DNA of 64,000 nt from CS4-C045 sp963844115 (GCA_963844115.1 CAWJNN010000019.1:204476-268475); one strand, 5' to 3'; positions 38,521 to 47,887 are shown, counted from the stretch's first letter. Notes: generated by a model not told the origin, from the letters alone. Numbers and translations: made by a program.

Positions 38521-38577
38521 TCCCACAAACGTCAGACCCCAGCCTCACTTTCCCTGCCACTTTTCGCAAGTTAAAGA

Positions 38578-39873
38578 ATGACCGATCCCCATCTGGAACG
38601 CGCTGGGATGTTGATGGAGCAGTCCCGCCACGAGCTGGCGGAGCGTGAACTACGCCAGTCACTGGCGGTCGAACCGAACAATCCCCGCGGTCACGCACTG
38701 CTCGCGCTTTGTCTATCTCATCGCGAGAACTACAAGGAAGCGATGCAGGCGGCGCAACAAGCGATCCACCTGGCACCGGACGAATCGTTAGGCCATTACG
38801 TCCTGGCGTGTGTACTGAACGATCGCCAACGTTATGCGGAAGCCGAAGCAGCGCTGCGAGAAGCGATTGCGATCGATCCGTATCAACCGGACTACTTTGC
38901 TCATCTGGCGCAGACGCAGCTCGCCCAGCGACAGTGGCAGGCAGCGTTGGAGGCCGCGGACGAAGGGCTGGCGATCGACCCGGAACACGTCAACTGCACG
39001 AATCTTCGCGTCATGGCGCTGGTCAAGCTTGGACGCAAGACGGACGCCGGGGACGCGGTACAGACCGCACTGGAGATCAATCCGGACGACGCCCTGACCC
39101 ACGCGAACCAGGGCTGGACATTGATCGAACAGGGCCAGCACGTCAAGGCGATGGAGCATTTCCGCGAGGCGCTGCGAATCGATCCCAACCTCGAATGGGC
39201 TCGATTCGGCATCGTCGAAGCGCTGAAGGCCAGACACTTCATCTACCGGATCATGCTGAGCTACTTTCTGTGGATGATGAAGCTTAGCGGCCGGGCGCAG
39301 TGGGGAATCATCATTGGCGGCTACGTCGGATTTCGCATCTTACAATCCGTCGCGCGCGACCAGCCGGCGGTCGCGCCTTGGATCATGCCATTTTTGATTC
39401 TGTATGTCGTGTTCGCCGTGATGACTTGGGTCGCCAGCCCGCTGTTCAACCTGTTACTGCGACTCAGTCGCTTCGGCCGACTGGCTCTATCACGCGAGGA
39501 GATCATTACCTCCAATTGGACAGGCCTTTGCCTGTTTGGCGCGATCGTTTCGCTAGCGTTTTTCTTCGCAACGGGTGCGTTAGGGGCCTTAGTAGCTGCC
39601 TTGGCGTGCGGCCTGACGATCCCCCCCTTGTCCGTGATCTATCGTTGTGACGAAGGTTGGCCGCGTAAGACGATGACCCTGGTTACCATCGCCGTTGCCG
39701 GCATGGGATTGTCCTGCGCCGGTCTAACGTTTTTCGGACCGCTATTGGTCGGCGGAGGCAATGGCGATCGCCTGGCGGGTATCGGTATGAACTTGTTCAT
39801 GCCGTTCATCTTGTGCGCGATCGGATCCCAATTCGCCGCGAACGCTCTGGTCTCGGCTGTGGTACGCAAGTAA
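38578..39873 (+). CDS. TPR-domain membrane protein
   Basis: 431 residues. The N-terminal 210 residues are tandem TPR repeats (HALLALCLSHRENYKEAMQA, then YAEAEAALREAIAIDP and HVKAMEHFREALRIDP). The C-terminal half has about six membrane segments (WGIIIGGYVGF, IMPFLILYVVFAVMTWVA, LCLFGAIVSLAFFFA and others). It has no signal peptide, so the TPR part is cytoplasmic. It starts 57 bases after the TPR-AAA ATPase on the same strand, and the pair probably works together at the membrane. Family unknown. Confidence 0.8.
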   Translation: MTDPHLERAGMLMEQSRHELAERELRQSLAVEPNNPRGHALLALCLSHRENYKEAMQAAQQAIHLAPDESLGHYVLACVLNDRQRYAEAEAALREAIAIDPYQPDYFAHLAQTQLAQRQWQAALEAADEGLAIDPEHVNCTNLRVMALVKLGRKTDAGDAVQTALEINPDDALTHANQGWTLIEQGQHVKAMEHFREALRIDPNLEWARFGIVEALKARHFIYRIMLSYFLWMMKLSGRAQWGIIIGGYVGFRILQSVARDQPAVAPWIMPFLILYVVFAVMTWVASPLFNLLLRLSRFGRLALSREEIITSNWTGLCLFGAIVSLAFFFATGALGALVAALACGLTIPPLSVIYRCDEGWPRKTMTLVTIAVAGMGLSCAGLTFFGPLLVGGGNGDRLAGIGMNLFMPFILCAIGSQFAANALVSAVVRK

Positions 39874-40216
39874 TCGATTCGGGCTGACGTCCGTAACGCT
39901 CTTCGTGCCGTTTCGATCGACATCCGGATGTACGATTGGCGATTCACTGGACGTTATTTTAGCTTCATCGTCGACTAAGTTGACCGGCGGCGAGGAAAGT
40001 GTCGCGTGCATTATCCACGTTGCCGCCATCCGGTCCAACGTCTGGTTGCTTCAGGAACAGAAGACTTGAGCTTCGGCTGCGCGAAGTCACATCCTTACTT
40101 GTTATGCGACATCGTTGCCCCGCCGAACGACATTGGACTCGCGAACTAACGTTCACAAAAGCCATCGTGTGCCGCGTTGATGTTGCCGAAAAGCCCCCCA
40201 TCGCAAGAGCCCTAAC
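39874..40216. other. Gap with no supported gene
   Basis: About 340 bases between the TPR gene and the DUF5615 gene. A 78-codon minus-strand frame has no recognisable motif. No repeat seen. Confidence 0.35.
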
Positions 40217-40585
40217 TCAGATTGGAAGTATTCGCACTCTTGATTTTGCCTCATCAACGACAACAAGAGCACCAGCAGCCAAATCCGATTCATATTGTCT
40301 CAACGCTGCAACGACAATCGACGACATGTGATCAGGTAGAACATTTTGGCCTCGAACTTGGATAACGCTTGGCCCCGTCGCATGGGTTAAAGCAAGCATC
40401 GTTCCAAAGTCCAAGTCATGCGTGAAAACGACACGATCGTTCGAACGAGCCCAATCCATGATTTCATGATCTGGTGCTTTAGGATCGCCGATGACCGACC
40501 AGTGGACAGCAGGCCAACCATGCGTGGCCAGTTCATCAACCCAGTCAGGTGACAGGTTCATGTCGATAACGAATTCAATGCTCAT
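40217..40585 (-). CDS. DUF5615 PIN-like protein (probable toxin)
   Basis: 122 residues. It opens FVIDMNLSPDWVDEL and contains DHEIMDWARSNDRVVFTHDLDFG, the acidic pattern of DUF5615/Mut7-C proteins, which have a PIN-like RNase fold. Its ATG overlaps the stop of the DUF433 gene by ATGA, a common type II toxin-antitoxin layout in planctomycetes and cyanobacteria. Probable ribonuclease toxin, restrained by the DUF433 partner. Confidence 0.88.
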   Translation of the reverse strand: MSIEFVIDMNLSPDWVDELATHGWPAVHWSVIGDPKAPDHEIMDWARSNDRVVFTHDLDFGTMLALTHATGPSVIQVRGQNVLPDHMSSIVVAALRQYESDLAAGALVVVDEAKSRVRILPI

Positions 40586-40812
40586 GATGCGGACAGTGGT
40601 AGATCACGTTCCTCCATACGCCACGCCGCGTACGCCAAGCATTGGTCAATATCTTCGGTTTCAAGGTACGGGTATGCGTTGAGTATTTCCTGAGGAGATC
40701 GGTTTGCGGCAAGAAGGCCGAGTACCATTCCCACGGTAACGCGTTGGCCGCGAATGCAGGGCTTACCGCCCATCACAGCGGGATCAAGTGTAATCCGATC
40801 GAATTGTGGCAT
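40582..40812 (-). CDS. DUF433 protein (probable antitoxin)
   Basis: 76 residues from ATG 40812, preceded by the perfect Shine-Dalgarno AAAGGAGG five bases upstream, which decides the start against longer in-frame options. The family block reads ITLDPAVMGGKPCIRGQRVTV and later ILNAYPYLETEDIDQCLAYAAW. DUF433 proteins bind DNA and are usually encoded just before DUF5615 toxins, as here. The strong ribosome site would favour surplus antitoxin. The 380-base gap upstream (40,813-41,191) holds only one hairpin. Confidence 0.9.
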   Translation of the reverse strand: MPQFDRITLDPAVMGGKPCIRGQRVTVGMVLGLLAANRSPQEILNAYPYLETEDIDQCLAYAAWRMEERDLPLSAS

Positions 40813-41157
40813 CGCTGCCTCCTTTGTCGCATAACTTCTAATCGAACCGCCCGGCATTTTGTTGAGCCGACTGGGAAAAGCGGAAATCTTTTTCCGTATA
40901 AGGCTTTTTTTGATTGTAGATCCGTAGTCACTCGCTGACAACGATTTACGCCGGATGTCGATGGCCCGTGCTCTATTCTTCGATGGGTATGGAATTGGCC
41001 AGATAACAGTCATGGGGTCCGTGTCTATCTATTAATAATGAGGGATTTGGGGACCGTAATCCGGCGTTCGTCATTCGTTGAATCCTTATACCGCCTCTTT
41101 TTGCCTCAACGTCTATCCGCTGCGGCGGGAGGTTCACGGACACGAGCCATCTCGCTG

Positions 41158-41186
41158 AGGTCAGTCCCGGCGCGCGGGACTGACCT
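41158..41186. terminator. Strong hairpin after the DUF1080 gene
   Basis: AGGTCAGTCCCG and CGGGACTGACCT are perfect complements around a 5-base loop (GCGCG). It lies just downstream of the DUF1080 stop (minus strand). No T-run follows, so it may be a repeat of the GGCGCGCC family rather than an intrinsic terminator. Confidence 0.5.
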
Positions 41187-41191
41187 ACGGG

Positions 41192-41846
41192 CTACGGTAA
41201 CTGCTTGATGCGAATGTTTCGGAACCAGATAGGTTGTCCGTGATCTTGCAGCCCGATATACGTTTTTCCTTTTTGTGCTTCCGGATCGTCGATGTTAACG
41301 TCAATGATCTGTTCCCCATTCAACTTTGCACCTAAACGCTCGCCGCTGCAGGTCACGATAAGCCGATTCCACTCGCCCGCCGGCTTCGACGTGTTTTTGC
41401 TCGCCGCTTGCCGGCCGACAAGTCCGCCGTTGTCGTGAGGCGTTAGCGCCGCCCTTCTTGCCGTGGGAATCGAGTATCTGTATTTCGAGTCCTGTGTGGA
41501 CCGGGTTGGCCTTATCGCGTACTCGAAAAAAGACGCCGCTATTCCCTTTGGGCGGGATCTTGTAGTCGAAGTCCAACACGAAGTTATGGTAGGGTTTCGC
41601 CGCCATGAGATAAGCGTCGTAGCGCTGCCAGCCCTCTTCACCCGAGCGCGGCTTCAGCGCCACGACGCCGTTCTCTTCAGCCAGCCAGTTTCCCTTCGTT
41701 TCCCAGCCGGTCAGATCCTTGCCGTTGAATAACGAGACGAATCCGTCCTGATCCGACTGGTCGGCAACCGCGATATTGTTGAGGCTGCACATCAGCAAAA
41801 CACTGCATACGAAAAACAGCTCCAATGACAATTTAGTTTGCACCAT
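41192..41846 (-). CDS. DUF1080 secreted protein (3-keto-disaccharide hydrolase fold; one frameshift)
   Basis: Start ATG 41846 opens a signal peptide (LELFFVCSVLLMCSLNNIAVA). The mature part matches the concanavalin-like DUF1080 domain: GFVSLFNGKDLTGWETKGNW, then NFVLDFDYKIPPKGNSGVFFRV and, after a frame change near 41,450, PAGEWNRLIVTC, LNGEQIIDVN and KGKTYIGLQDHG with the end IWFRNIRIK. About 218 residues, the normal size. Members are secreted sugar hydrolases, some acting on 3-keto-disaccharides. It is probably monocistronic. Confidence 0.86.
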
Positions 41847-42057
41847 ACGATTGTTCTCCCACGTTGTGGCACTCCGTAAAACGATACAATTCCCAATAGT
41901 TCGCGAATCAGAATCTCGTCGAGCGGCGACTTCGAAGTTGGCGTCCAGGTTATAGCCTGGTTCGCGACTCACCGCGGCGAGGACGCCAACTAATTCTCAC
42001 GGCGGCACCAGCCGGCCACATTCTAAGGCTGCCGGTCGACGTTCTCAACGCGGTAGA

Positions 42058-42933
42058 TCATGACTTGTGCTTTGCAGCCTGACGACGTAACGCTTTGTCG
42101 ATCAGCCAATCCCGAACGCGACCTGGCACGATGGCGCCAAACAGCGGTATGGCAAGACTGTTACGCCCAACTCGGCAGATTCGCGGCGCTCGTCGCTTCG
42201 ATAAGATTTTTTCGACCGCTCGCGTTACGACTTCCGGAGGGCTACAAGGGCCGTTGAGCGCCAACGCGCGAAAGCCTGCTAGGCGCTCAGCATACTTCAC
42301 CTGCTCTTGCGGCGGTACGCGCTGCCACAATTCGTCACCGCGCTGCTCCGAGCGCTGCCAGATCGGGGTCTCGATATTGCCTAGTCGAACGAGCGTCACC
42401 TGCAGATTCCACGGCCTCAATTCCACCCGCAAACTTTGGGAAATGATCGCCAGCGCGCTTTTGGATGAAGCGTAGGGACCCAGAAACGGCAATCCATAAC
42501 AACCACTGATGGAACCTATATTGAGGATGCGACCGCATCCGGTTCGCAACAATGGCAAGGCCGCGCACGTCACCGCGACGACACCCAGCACATTCACTTC
42601 GTATTGTTCGCGCCACTGCTGAACATCCAGCAACTCAACCGGGCCCGCAACGGTAATACCGGCGTTGTTAATCAGCGAGGATAGACCGCACTCGCCGACG
42701 ATTGCAGACACTTTATCGATCGCTCGTCCAATCGACTCCGGATCGGTCACGTCCAACACAATTGGCTGTAGAGTTGGTTCCCCTCGAGCCGCCAGCGATT
42801 CGTAATCCGCGGGCTTTCTTACGCCGGCCAGGACGTGATAACCCCGCGACGCGAGATGAAGCGCACATGCCTGGCCAATGCCTGACGATGCACCTGTAAT
42901 CAGCACGAAGCGAGTTGTCGACGGGGAGTTCAA
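42058..42933 (-). CDS. Short-chain dehydrogenase/reductase
   Basis: 291 residues with the classical SDR set: cofactor loop LITGASSGIGQA, LINNAGITVAGP, catalytic Ser in NIGSISGCYG and YASSK. The C-terminus (about 220-291, ends LRRQAAKHKS) is longer and basic, as in SDRs near the retinol/steroid-type clade (AVEKILSKRRAPRICRVG). Substrate unknown. The hydrolase on the same strand stops 55 bases upstream of its start, so they may be cotranscribed. Confidence 0.9.
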   Translation of the reverse strand: MNSPSTTRFVLITGASSGIGQACALHLASRGYHVLAGVRKPADYESLAARGEPTLQPIVLDVTDPESIGRAIDKVSAIVGECGLSSLINNAGITVAGPVELLDVQQWREQYEVNVLGVVAVTCAALPLLRTGCGRILNIGSISGCYGLPFLGPYASSKSALAIISQSLRVELRPWNLQVTLVRLGNIETPIWQRSEQRGDELWQRVPPQEQVKYAERLAGFRALALNGPCSPPEVVTRAVEKILSKRRAPRICRVGRNSLAIPLFGAIVPGRVRDWLIDKALRRQAAKHKS

Positions 42934-42987
42934 CGTGGGTGTTTCGTTTCGATCGCAGTTTGGGGCCGTTCGATGGCGAGCAGATGG

Positions 42988-45213
42988 CTATGGGCGGTAG
43001 GCGCCCTTGTTCGATTCACCTGGCACTTTGGGACGATCGATCTTCAACAGCCACGCAACGGCTTCTTGGCTCATTCGATTGGGGTCTCCCCTGAACAGCA
43101 CAACTCTATCTTGCGCACCAGCCGCTTTGTAAACGTCAGCAACGACCTGCGGAACTTCTTCTTCGCCAGCCAGCCAGAGCGATCCCGGAGCTGCCAGGGC
43201 CAACATACCGGGCAGGTCAAAATAACGCGATCCACCAGGCAGGAAATCGAGACTATGCAAATCGTTTACCTGGCCGAAGCGAAAGCCGCCGGTGTCGACG
43301 ACGGTGCGACGAATGGCGTCACCCGTTTGAGTGCGCGCAGCGGCAACCCAAGGACCCGCACCGGCAAATCCGACCAGATCGACGGCTGTGGGTTTGAGGT
43401 CATGATTCACCACGAAAGTCACGACGCTTAATATGTCGTGCACGCGTTGAGCAAACAGCGAATGATTGTAGGCGAATGTATAGCTAGCCGCGCGCCTGGT
43501 ATGCGGAACCCATCGCGTCTTTTCCAACGCTTTTCCATCTCGCAAGAATTCGCCTTGATAGAGCAGGTCGACGCCGACAACCGAGGTACCCGAACTCAAC
43601 AGACTTTGAACAGCTCGCACGTGGCGGTGATCATCACGATACAGTCCCGCCTTGCCTTCCTTGTCGATCCAGATCACCACTCTGCCGTTCCACTCTTTCG
43701 GGTGCAGGAACAGGATCGGCAGCGTCTCGCCTTGTTGCTTGTTGCGCAACAATCCGCCAATGCGGAAATACACTCCGCGATCATCTTTGACAATTTCCTT
43801 AAATTCGACTTCCCCGTCATACGGCAGATGGCGCCCAATGATCTCCGCGACCCCTCCGCCGACGATTTCGCGAAACTTTTTCAGAGATTTCTGATCGCTG
43901 GGAATCAAGTGCTCTAACTGTTGACGAGTATCATCAGTCCACCAGCGAACCAGTTTGCGTTCGAAGTCGACACCGGCGGGGGGCCGCGGGTGTTCGTCGT
44001 TCCAGACGGTCAAACTCTGGCGATCCTGATACTCATAATCGCGATCTGTCGTATCCGCGTTCAACTTTAGGTGCTGATTGAACCACTCATACATCGCCGC
44101 TCGGCTGACAGCGTTATAGTTGTGATCAAACTGCACATTGGACGCCAGCATGACGTTTTCAGGCTTTCCCAACAGGCTGTACAGCTTTTTCAATTCGGGA
44201 AACCCTTTCGTCTCCATTTCCTTCGTCCAGTCGTTCGCAGCGGTCAAACCTAACGGCTTGGGGGCAAACAAGGCGGCGAAGTCGACGTTCCCAGCGTTGA
44301 TTCGCAGCAAGCAGCAATTCTCACAGGTGCAGCCACCCTGCATCGACGTCGAGACCATGACGGCCGGCATCGAGACGGCCAGTCGAGGATCGACGGCACT
44401 GATCATGAACGACTGTGTCCCGCCACCGCTGGCACCAGTCACCGCTAGCCGTTTTCGATCGACATCAGGCAGGCTGGCAAGAAAATCGAGCGCACGCATC
44501 GAGCTGTAAGTTTGCAACCCCATCACGCCTTGCAAATGGGATTCGGCTTGCGGACTGAAGAGACCCCAATCCGTCAGCTTGTCCATCTCTGGACGGACCT
44601 GAGGAAATCCGTGAGTGACACGGTGCGTAAGCTGTTTGCTGTCCGCGTATCCGATCATGTCATAGTGAAACACGACGCAACCCATGCGAGCCAGCTGGAC
44701 GCAGCGGGCCTGCATCGGACTGCGCCCGGCCTGCTGAAACTTTTCGGCTCCGCTGGCCAGTTGCCGTTTTAGTTCGACTTTGTCCACATCGTGGAACCTG
44801 CCGTCAGCCCAATGGCCGTGTGGGCACAATACCCCCGGTAACCTGCCTGCACGATCTAGCGGCCGGTAAAGATTGCCCGTGACAAAAAAACCGGGCATGC
44901 CTTCGAAGTAGACCTTTTCGATCGTGTAGTCATCCTTTACTAACTTGCCGTGCACGACGGCATTCAGGGGTGACCGAGTTGGCAGGGGCCACAATCCTTG
45001 AGCGACCAATAGCCGCCGCCGCAACTTTTCGGCTCGTTGCACCCATTCCTCTTTGGTCTCAGGTGGATCAAACGGAAAATAGTCGGTCAACTCCTTCAGC
45101 CGCCCCAAACGCTGGTCGTCGGGAGCAAGTACGATGGACGGGTCGCCCGCGAAGAGCGCGGTTGTATTGACAACCAGGACAAGCGTCAGGCCGAGGCGGA
45201 CGATGCGATTCAC
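42988..45213 (-). CDS. Large secreted alpha/beta hydrolase (acetylxylan-esterase-like)
   Basis: 741 residues from GTG 45213, chosen because it opens a signal peptide (VNRIVRLGLTLVLVVNTTALFAG); the reading frame runs further, but that part lies past the chimeric join. The first domain has GVLCPHGHWADG, GCVVFHYDMIGYADSK and nucleophile VTGASGGGTQSF; the second half repeats a hydrolase-like fold (VVGVDLLYQGEFL, VDLVGFAGAGPWVAAART). Two-domain alpha/beta hydrolases of this type are frequent in planctomycetes and probably remove ester groups from glycans. Only 5 bases of upstream sequence precede the join, so its promoter is missing. Confidence 0.88.
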   Translation of the reverse strand: MNRIVRLGLTLVLVVNTTALFAGDPSIVLAPDDQRLGRLKELTDYFPFDPPETKEEWVQRAEKLRRRLLVAQGLWPLPTRSPLNAVVHGKLVKDDYTIEKVYFEGMPGFFVTGNLYRPLDRAGRLPGVLCPHGHWADGRFHDVDKVELKRQLASGAEKFQQAGRSPMQARCVQLARMGCVVFHYDMIGYADSKQLTHRVTHGFPQVRPEMDKLTDWGLFSPQAESHLQGVMGLQTYSSMRALDFLASLPDVDRKRLAVTGASGGGTQSFMISAVDPRLAVSMPAVMVSTSMQGGCTCENCCLLRINAGNVDFAALFAPKPLGLTAANDWTKEMETKGFPELKKLYSLLGKPENVMLASNVQFDHNYNAVSRAAMYEWFNQHLKLNADTTDRDYEYQDRQSLTVWNDEHPRPPAGVDFERKLVRWWTDDTRQQLEHLIPSDQKSLKKFREIVGGGVAEIIGRHLPYDGEVEFKEIVKDDRGVYFRIGGLLRNKQQGETLPILFLHPKEWNGRVVIWIDKEGKAGLYRDDHRHVRAVQSLLSSGTSVVGVDLLYQGEFLRDGKALEKTRWVPHTRRAASYTFAYNHSLFAQRVHDILSVVTFVVNHDLKPTAVDLVGFAGAGPWVAAARTQTGDAIRRTVVDTGGFRFGQVNDLHSLDFLPGGSRYFDLPGMLALAAPGSLWLAGEEEVPQVVADVYKAAGAQDRVVLFRGDPNRMSQEAVAWLLKIDRPKVPGESNKGAYRP

Positions 45214-45217
45214 AATA

Positions 45218-45223
45218 GGATCC
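45218..45223. other. Chimeric join at GGATCC between planctomycete and phage DNA
   Basis: Left: planctomycete hydrolase start at 45,213. Right: methyltransferase open from 45,221 without its N-terminal half. Gene families and GC content change here. The GATC at the break fits ligation of restriction fragments or a misassembly. Confidence 0.65.
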
Positions 45224-45721
45224 GATGTGGGCCCGGGCTTGCCGGGCGACTGGAACGGCCGCCTGGCCCCGTCGCACGAGTTCATTTTCCACTTCAACCG
45301 CGCGCCCCGCAAACCGCACAAGACCGTCCCGTCCAAGCACGCGGGCGAAACCCTCGGCGGCGGTGGGCTGCGCGGGGCCGACGGCACCGTCCACGCCAAG
45401 ACCGGAACCGGCAACGCGATCCAGAGCCACCGCATCCCGGACAGCGTCTTCCGCATCATGCGCCACAAGGGCGGGCTGGGTGCTGCCGGATCGCATCCGG
45501 CGGTGTTTCCGGTGGCGCTGGTCGAGGCGGTGCTGACGGCGTTTTCGGATCCGGGCGACCTGATCTATGAGCCGTTCTGCGGCTCCGGCACCCAGATCGT
45601 CGCCGCCGAACGCGCTGGGCGGCGCTGCTTCGCGATGGAACTGGACCCGGTCTATTGCGACGTCGCCGTGCGGCGGTGGGAGATGGCGACGGGGCGGAAG
45701 GCGGCACTCTACATCGATTGA
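45221..45721 (+). CDS. Phage DNA methyltransferase, N-terminal half missing
   Basis: Open from the join at 45,221 with no start. It has SDVGPGLPGDWNGRLAPSHE, then, at the end, FSDPGDLIYEPFCGSGTQIVAAERAGRRCFAMELDPVYCDVAV, the AdoMet-binding FxGxG block of D12/N4/N6 amino-methyltransferases (the target-base motif DPPY would be in the missing part). In alphaproteobacterial phages such a gene often lies at the start of the packaging module, sometimes fused to a ParB-like domain. The cut end supports the chimeric join. Confidence 0.75.
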   Translation, partial: SDVGPGLPGDWNGRLAPSHEFIFHFNRAPRKPHKTVPSKHAGETLGGGGLRGADGTVHAKTGTGNAIQSHRIPDSVFRIMRHKGGLGAAGSHPAVFPVALVEAVLTAFSDPGDLIYEPFCGSGTQIVAAERAGRRCFAMELDPVYCDVAVRRWEMATGRKAALYID

Positions 45722-45795
45722 TTCCGTGCTATACCAATTACAATATCTGGTTCTGGGATAAGCAGGCGCTCCCGCAGCGAACTGCGCAACGCCCG

Positions 45796-46405
45796 TTAGG
45801 CAACCGCGTTGCGGAGGTCACTCAGGTATCCATCGCATCCCAGGAAATAGCCAGCGACCCCTTGCATGACGTTGGCCAATGTCGGGAGGTGCAAGTCGGC
45901 ATAGGCTACAGGCACGGGGTTGCCCTGCCGGTCCACCGGATAGCGATATGAATAAGAACCGGGGTCAATCCTCGCGAATTCAAGATATCTCGCCAACCAC
46001 CGGGTCGGCCTCGTCAGGGTCTGGAGTCCCGTATCGTTCAAGGATTTCCACGAATTCAGACCACAGTTTGGCTAGATCATGCGACTTCCAGTTGGATTCG
46101 ACCCCCACGGCAGGCCCGAAAGTAGCAATTGTGGTATTTTAGCCATAATTCAAGAAATTGCCGATAGTTGAATATGATCGGGAAGACGAGGACGTGCCGC
46201 ATGGGCGCATTGTCGGCTGTGGCCGCGACCATCAAATCAGCCGCCGACTTGTATCCGTCTGTCATAAGGACAAGGCGCGTGAACCCATCGTCGGCTATGT
46301 TCGCGTTGTCGAAAGGATCTTGGCCATGACGAACGGTTTGTCGCCCTGTGCTGGCCATCTAAACTTGCTGTTCAGAATGTCTTCGAATGATTTTCTTTTT
46401 GCCAT
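45796..46405 (-). CDS. Uncharacterised phage-region protein (three frameshifts)
   Basis: About 200 residues when frames are joined near 46,335, 46,105 and 45,985. The start is ATG 46405 (MAKRKSFEDILNSKF). Fragments read in order: DPFDNANIADDGF, then MTDGYKSAADLMV, NYRQFLELWLKYH, FGPAVGVESNWKSHDLAKLW and finally YRYPVDRQGNPVPVAYADL. The continuity of sense between breaks argues for sequencing errors. I do not recognise a named family. Composition is less GC-rich than the phage genes, so it may be an accessory gene. Confidence 0.6.
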
Positions 46406-46473
46406 ACCCGTCATCCGGCCCTTGGTGCTCTTGGCGTTATGCTAAAGGTATCGATCCTTTCGGCAAAGACTTT

Positions 46474-47029
46474 CTAGGCCGCTTTCGTCGTCACCCTGAT
46501 CCGATACACCGTCCCCCTGCCCTCTACCTTCGCCGCTGTGATCGACCAGCCCCAGCTTCTTCTCCAGCGCCCCGGAGATCACACCCCTGGCGGTATGAGC
46601 CAGCCACCCCGTCGCGGCGACGATCTCGGCGATCGTGGCACCCTCGGGCGCGCTGAAGCATGGCGATCAGCTGCGCCTGCTTGGTTCCGGCGCGCTGGGT
46701 CGGCGGCTTGGTGAGCCGGCGTCTTGGCGGCATGTTCGCGGATGGCGGCCACGGTCTTGCACCACCACCGGCTCGATCCCGATGGCCAGCAGCCCGGCAT
46801 CGGTGACCACCAGCGTGGTGCCATGGCCATCGCCGGTTTCGCGCCAGAGCGGTTCGCCCCGGCGCAGGTTGGCGTCGACCTCCTGCAGCCAGCCGTGTTC
46901 GATCATCTTCGTCACGGCCATCTTCGCCGCCGCACCGGCCAGCCCCTTGGGCAGCGGCAGGGCGATGTTGTCGGGGCGCTGGGCCCCGGCGCTGAGGATG
47001 ATGGTCTGGGTTTCGGTCAGTTTGGTCAT
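46474..47029 (-). CDS. DUF3489 family protein (several frameshifts)
   Basis: Starts ATG 47029 (MTKLTETQTIILSAGAQRPD). The first 110 residues read cleanly (LPLPKGLAGAAAKMAVTKMI, RGEPLWRETGDGHG). Further frames give APPTQRAGTKQAQLIAMLQR, then sense like GATIAEIVAATGW, and finally EKKLGLVDHSGEGR with end at 46,474. This is the DUF3489 winged-helix-like layout seen in alphaproteobacterial phages and islands. About 185 residues. Likely a DNA-binding or accessory protein. It is the last gene of a minus-strand block. Confidence 0.68.
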
Positions 47030-47038
47030 GGCGTTCCC

Positions 47039-47263
47039 CTATTGGTCGTTGGTGGCAAGGAAGGCGGTGATGCGCGACATCAGGTCGTTGTGGCCGTCGG
47101 CATCCGTGCCGATGATCACGTCGCCATCGTCGTCGCGGTCCAGATCGGCGATCTCGCGCAGCAGGGCGATGGCGTCGTCGCAGGCGGCGAGGCGTTCGGC
47201 CTCCCATGCGGCGGTGATGGCGTCCTGTTCGATCTGGTGGCGCTGGGCGGGATCAAGCGGCAT
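47039..47263 (-). CDS. Small phage protein, MPLDPAQ type
   Basis: 74 residues from ATG 47263. The Shine-Dalgarno AAGGAGG six bases upstream decides this start. As sequenced, the upstream gene reads straight into it, but with one base restored there, its own stop falls just after this ATG. Motifs: QRHQIEQDAITAAWEAERLA and an acidic DLDRDDDGDVIIGTD. Function unknown. Confidence 0.65.
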   Translation of the reverse strand: MPLDPAQRHQIEQDAITAAWEAERLAACDDAIALLREIADLDRDDDGDVIIGTDADGHNDLMSRITAFLATNDQ

Positions 47264-47479
47264 GTTCGCCCTCCTTGAAGGCGCGTCGGTGATCTGGCGC
47301 AGCAGGCTGGCGTAGTGGTTCAGGGTGCCGACATGGCCCCAGTTGATCTCGTCGGGGTGGGTCTCGAAATGGTCGTCGCTCAGGGCCTTCAGGCGCTCCA
47401 GCATCGCGTCGATCTGGAACTTGGTGGTCATGAAGGCGTCGAGGGCTTTGTCGTTGTCGGTCGCGCGGCGGGTGGTCAT
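47253..47479 (-). CDS. Small phage protein with duplicated leader (probable missing base)
   Basis: Starts ATG 47479 inside the 40-bp leader (MTTRRATDNDKALDAF). It reads FQIDAMLERLKALSDDHFET and NHYASLLRQITDA. The frame then runs into the next gene, but restoring one G near 47,275 gives AFKEGEHAA and stop at 47,253, overlapping the next start by about 10 bases. About 75 residues. Function unknown. Confidence 0.6.
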
Positions 47480-47510
47480 GGCGTGGTCTCCGGGGGTGAG
47501 TTGCATCGTT
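47471..47510 (-). repeat. 40-bp duplicated leader, copy A
   Basis: Identical to 48,319-48,358. Read on the minus strand it contains CCGGAGACCACGCCATGACC, that is, a GGAG ribosome site and the ATG of the following gene. Upstream, AGAGCGAT and the AACGATGCAACTC segment are also shared. Confidence 0.85.
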
Positions 47511-47581
47511 CTGGTGTAATCACCATCGCTCTGGTGGGGCGGCTAGTGTAGGTAAATCCAAGCAATATCAGTGCTTTCTGA

Positions 47582-47878
47582 TTACACTCCGGGCGCATCG
47601 GCCTGCGGCACCACATGCACCCACTGGCATCCGATCCACATGTAGAGATGGGCAAACTCCCGCGTCGGGCGCGGCAGGATGCGGGGATCACGGGGCGGGC
47701 TGAAGCAATCCAGCGCCTCGGGCGTGACCTGCCGGATTTCACGGGCGGTGAGGATGTCCTCGGGCTTCCAGCGCGCCAGCGCGGGCAGCATGTGGGCGGG
47801 ATAGCCGTCGAAATGGACGTAGACATGCGCCCATTCCTCGGGGCCGATCTGGATGGCGATCTGCGCGCGGGTGCTCAT
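47582..47878 (-). CDS. Small phage protein with tryptophan-rich core
   Basis: 98 residues, unbroken. ATG 47878 with GAGG eight bases upstream. Motifs: EEWAHVYVHFDGYPAHML, ALARWKPEDIL and a final MWIGCQWVHVVP. I do not recognise a family. It sits in the minus-strand accessory block, 9 bases after the preceding gene. Confidence 0.6.
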   Translation of the reverse strand: MSTRAQIAIQIGPEEWAHVYVHFDGYPAHMLPALARWKPEDILTAREIRQVTPEALDCFSPPRDPRILPRPTREFAHLYMWIGCQWVHVVPQADAPGV

Positions 47879-47887
47879 GGTGCCGCC

